Source: UBA6168 sp041163745 (GTDB taxonomy: Bacteria; Bacteroidota; Bacteroidia; Chitinophagales; Saprospiraceae). Taken from it: a stretch of DNA of 64,000 bases. Below are positions 62,161 to 64,000 of this stretch, in pieces. A program made the translations under genes and the position numbers. Position 1 is the stretch's first letter. Every line of letters begins with the position of its first letter. Location of the stretch: NCBI GenBank assembly GCA_041163745.1, contig JBEAQU010000033.1, positions 1-64,000 of the forward strand, given 5' to 3'. The notes beneath the pieces are model-generated. The model searched no databases. It saw nothing but the letters and a program-made list of their open reading frames with translations, and was not told where the DNA came from.

Positions 62161-64000
62161 CTAGGTTCCCTGTTTGCGGAACCGGCCGGCCAACGCCCAT
62201 GGGTCCAATCCGGAAAGACGAACAGAAAAAGCGACGCGCTCCAGGTAGCGCTCCCGACCCGATTGGTCGTACAGCCCCGGTTGCCGCGCCGTCCCCCGAA
62301 GCACCGCCGCCTGCACCAAGGGAAAATAGACGCCCAGGATGCCATCACCCAGCTCCAAGGCAAGCCCGCCTTGCCACCATAGACGGTCCCGGGCAGGCGT
62401 GCCGGCGGTGACAGGTCGCCGGTCGCTGTAATATCCCAGGTCCAGATAGGGTCGTACCGGCAAATGGACGGGAACCGCCTCCGGAAGGTCCGCCACGATG
62501 TTCAACGCCACCAGGAAGGTGTTGCTGCGCCCTTGGGAAAAGGCTCCGCCCAAGGGGATCTTCATCCCCCCTTCCCGCTCCGCCACCTGCATGGAGAGGA
62601 GACCGTCGGCTTCCGAACGCCCGAAGTACAGCTCGTCGTACCGGTAGTCGTTGAAACCTTGTCCGGTCAGGCTGAAGGCTTCTTCCAGGATGCCGGCGGA
62701 CAGGCCGCTGCCAGCCAGCGGAAAATACCGGCCGGCGAACAAACGGCACCGTACCCACCGGTCCGCACCGAACGCAACCTTGACCTTCCCCTCGACCGTC
62801 GTCCGCAGGTAGGCCCGCGGACGGCCGAATGCGTCCCGGTACCGCTGGTGCTCCAAATCCACCAGGACGGAAAAAGGCGCCCATCCTCCCCGGTCACCGA
62901 TTTCCCAGCTCAGGTCATGGATCCTGCGATGCTCCCATTGCTTTCCGGTATAGAAGGGAACCGTTGACCCGAAGACGGCCTTCTCCCGCCACAGGAAGCG
63001 GGAACGCCACTGCAAGGCCTGATACCGTTTGTCGGAAGGAGTGGCAGACCACTCCCATCGAAGAAAAGGCTGGAAGCGCCGATAGGATAAGACGGGCTTC
63101 GCAAAACCCGATTCGGTCGGGAGGGAATCCAGGGTACGGTAGGTGAACTGCCGGGCCGCCCAACCCACGGACAGCCGGGACCGGTTCTTCCCGCCGGGAA
63201 AAACATGGTGGGTGAACCGCCCTGTTCCCGCCGGTGCGCCGGATGCCGTTCCGTACAGCGGCAACAATTGGCAGGCGGTCTGCCGGAACGGCAGCAGGCC
63301 GTTGTGCCACAACAGCCCGACCATGATGCCGTCGTAAGCGTTGGCCACCGACACCGGCAGGAGGTTTACCGGGGTCACCCGGTTGTCCTCCAGCAGTCCC
63401 GCCAGCCGCACCCGCAACGGTTCCACCCTGCCCAAAACAGCTGCCGACCGGCAGGTGTTGTTCCGGCGCCGCAGGTCCAGGGTGGCCTGCGACGGGTCGA
63501 TGGTGAAGTGTGTCGCCGAATCGACCGCAAAATGTATGGTCTGCACGCCGGAAAAGCCCTCCACCCAGGTCGTCGCCAAAGCCTCCGCCCCCCGGTAGGC
63601 AGTCAGGGGAAACGGAACAGGCAGCTCCCCCTTGTTTTCGATCCGGACACGGTATGTCCGCGGACCGCCTCCGGGCGGAAGGGGACTGCCAACGGTCAGA
63701 AGGGCATAATCCACCGACCGCGTGGAGCCCAGGTATCCCTCGAAGAACCAGGACAGGTCCTTCCCGGTGGCTTCCTCAAAATGCTTCCGCATATCGGCCG
63801 GATAAGGATGGCGGAACTGCCATTTCCGGAAGAACGACTGCATGACGATGTCGAAACGCTGCGTACCCAGGTAAGCCTCCAGGTGGCCGAAGGCCAGTCC
63901 TGGCTTGATGTAGGCACCCACCAGGTAGTTCTGCGGGGAAAACCGGTCTGCGCTGGTCTCCGGCGGCTGGTCTGTCCGGCGGCGGGCCTGTTGCAACCAG
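62161..64000 (-). CDS. M1-peptidase-like protein, C-terminal part, cut by the window edge
   Basis: 613 codons visible, with the 5' end beyond 64000. The visible N-terminus, YIKPGLAFGHLEAYLGTQRFD, followed by RKWQFRHPYPADMRKHFEEATG and DLSWFFEGYL, is the post-catalytic region of M1 (gluzincin) aminopeptidase-like proteins. The HExxH active site would lie outside the window. Residues beyond about 150 of the visible part are beta-rich with many aromatic strands (YRRFQPFLRWEWSATPS, YLDLGYYSDRR). This suggests a surface or barrel-like extension seen in large Bacteroidota M1 homologues. Whether it is an active peptidase cannot be judged here. Confidence 0.75.
   Translation of the reverse strand, partial: WLQQARRRTDQPPETSADRFSPQNYLVGAYIKPGLAFGHLEAYLGTQRFDIVMQSFFRKWQFRHPYPADMRKHFEEATGKDLSWFFEGYLGSTRSVDYALLTVGSPLPPGGGPRTYRVRIENKGELPVPFPLTAYRGAEALATTWVEGFSGVQTIHFAVDSATHFTIDPSQATLDLRRRNNTCRSAAVLGRVEPLRVRLAGLLEDNRVTPVNLLPVSVANAYDGIMVGLLWHNGLLPFRQTACQLLPLYGTASGAPAGTGRFTHHVFPGGKNRSRLSVGWAARQFTYRTLDSLPTESGFAKPVLSYRRFQPFLRWEWSATPSDKRYQALQWRSRFLWREKAVFGSTVPFYTGKQWEHRRIHDLSWEIGDRGGWAPFSVLVDLEHQRYRDAFGRPRAYLRTTVEGKVKVAFGADRWVRCRLFAGRYFPLAGSGLSAGILEEAFSLTGQGFNDYRYDELYFGRSEADGLLSMQVAEREGGMKIPLGGAFSQGRSNTFLVALNIVADLPEAVPVHLPVRPYLDLGYYSDRRPVTAGTPARDRLWWQGGLALELGDGILGVYFPLVQAAVLRGTARQPGLYDQSGRERYLERVAFSVRLSGLDPWALAGRFRKQGT

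Overview
The window looks like a chromosomal segment of a GC-rich member of the Bacteroidota, most likely a Saprospiria/Lewinella-type marine or sludge organism. The evidence is: a TonB-dependent receptor with an N-terminal carboxypeptidase-regulatory-like domain; a choice-of-anchor/Reeler-like protein with a type IX secretion C-terminal sorting domain; a TPR/PD40 protein resembling the PorE family of the type IX system; weak Shine-Dalgarno sites; and many perfect TAnnTTTG (-7) boxes, the Bacteroidota sigma-A hallmark, in front of genes. No rRNA, no convincing tRNA, no CRISPR, no transposase and no phage gene was seen.

Layout. (1) 1-14746: a specialised-metabolism island. A stand-alone cytochrome P450 (268-1488) is separated by a repeat from a seven-gene co-directional, mostly start-stop-coupled operon (2269-12789): GT4 glycosyltransferase, ABC exporter, PAPS-type sulfotransferase, UbiA prenyltransferase, alpha/alpha-toroid terpene-cyclase-like protein with a DLDLTA motif, and two proteins that each fuse an acyltransferase (FabD/PKS-AT-like) domain to a complete P450. 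A polytopic membrane protein lies convergently at its end. The likely product class (inference) is an exported, possibly sulfated and glycosylated terpenoid or meroterpenoid. I know of no named system with this AT-P450 pair, and it is the main candidate for something undescribed. (2) 15107-15440 repeats, then a pstSCAB phosphate importer operon on the minus strand (15470-18905). (3) 19291-25132: APC permease, exported His-rich methyltransferase, inositol monophosphatase family protein, and a TPP riboswitch controlling a TonB-dependent receptor (predicted thiamin uptake). (4) 25590-30660, minus strand: acyl-CoA synthetase, O-methyltransferase, CotH-family surface protein. (5) 31191-33612 cydAB, the cytochrome bd oxidase. 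(6) 33827-34620 tandem repeat array, an acyltransferase, and a T9SS cargo protein. (7) 37484-62129: mostly housekeeping and envelope genes (TPR protein, PorE-like protein, purN, gltX, polysaccharide deacetylase, M29 aminopeptidase, metal-binding protein, aldehyde dehydrogenase, GH18 chitinase, priA, cytochrome c, anmK, uppS, bamA, mlaEF-like transporter). (8) The right edge cuts an M1-peptidase-like gene.

Two non-coding repeat families stand out. One is built on a CCCCGCTTCGCGGGG hairpin that occurs in inverted pairs about 130 bp apart (REPIN/MITE-like). Copies lie at 1-140, 1631-1837, 15107-15440, 33827-34620 and, decayed, 37079-37220, so they bracket the biosynthetic island. The other is an approximately 80-bp tandem family at 25286-25545, bordered by a GTAGAGACGTTG palindrome.

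All functional statements rest on reading motifs by eye; no database search was run.
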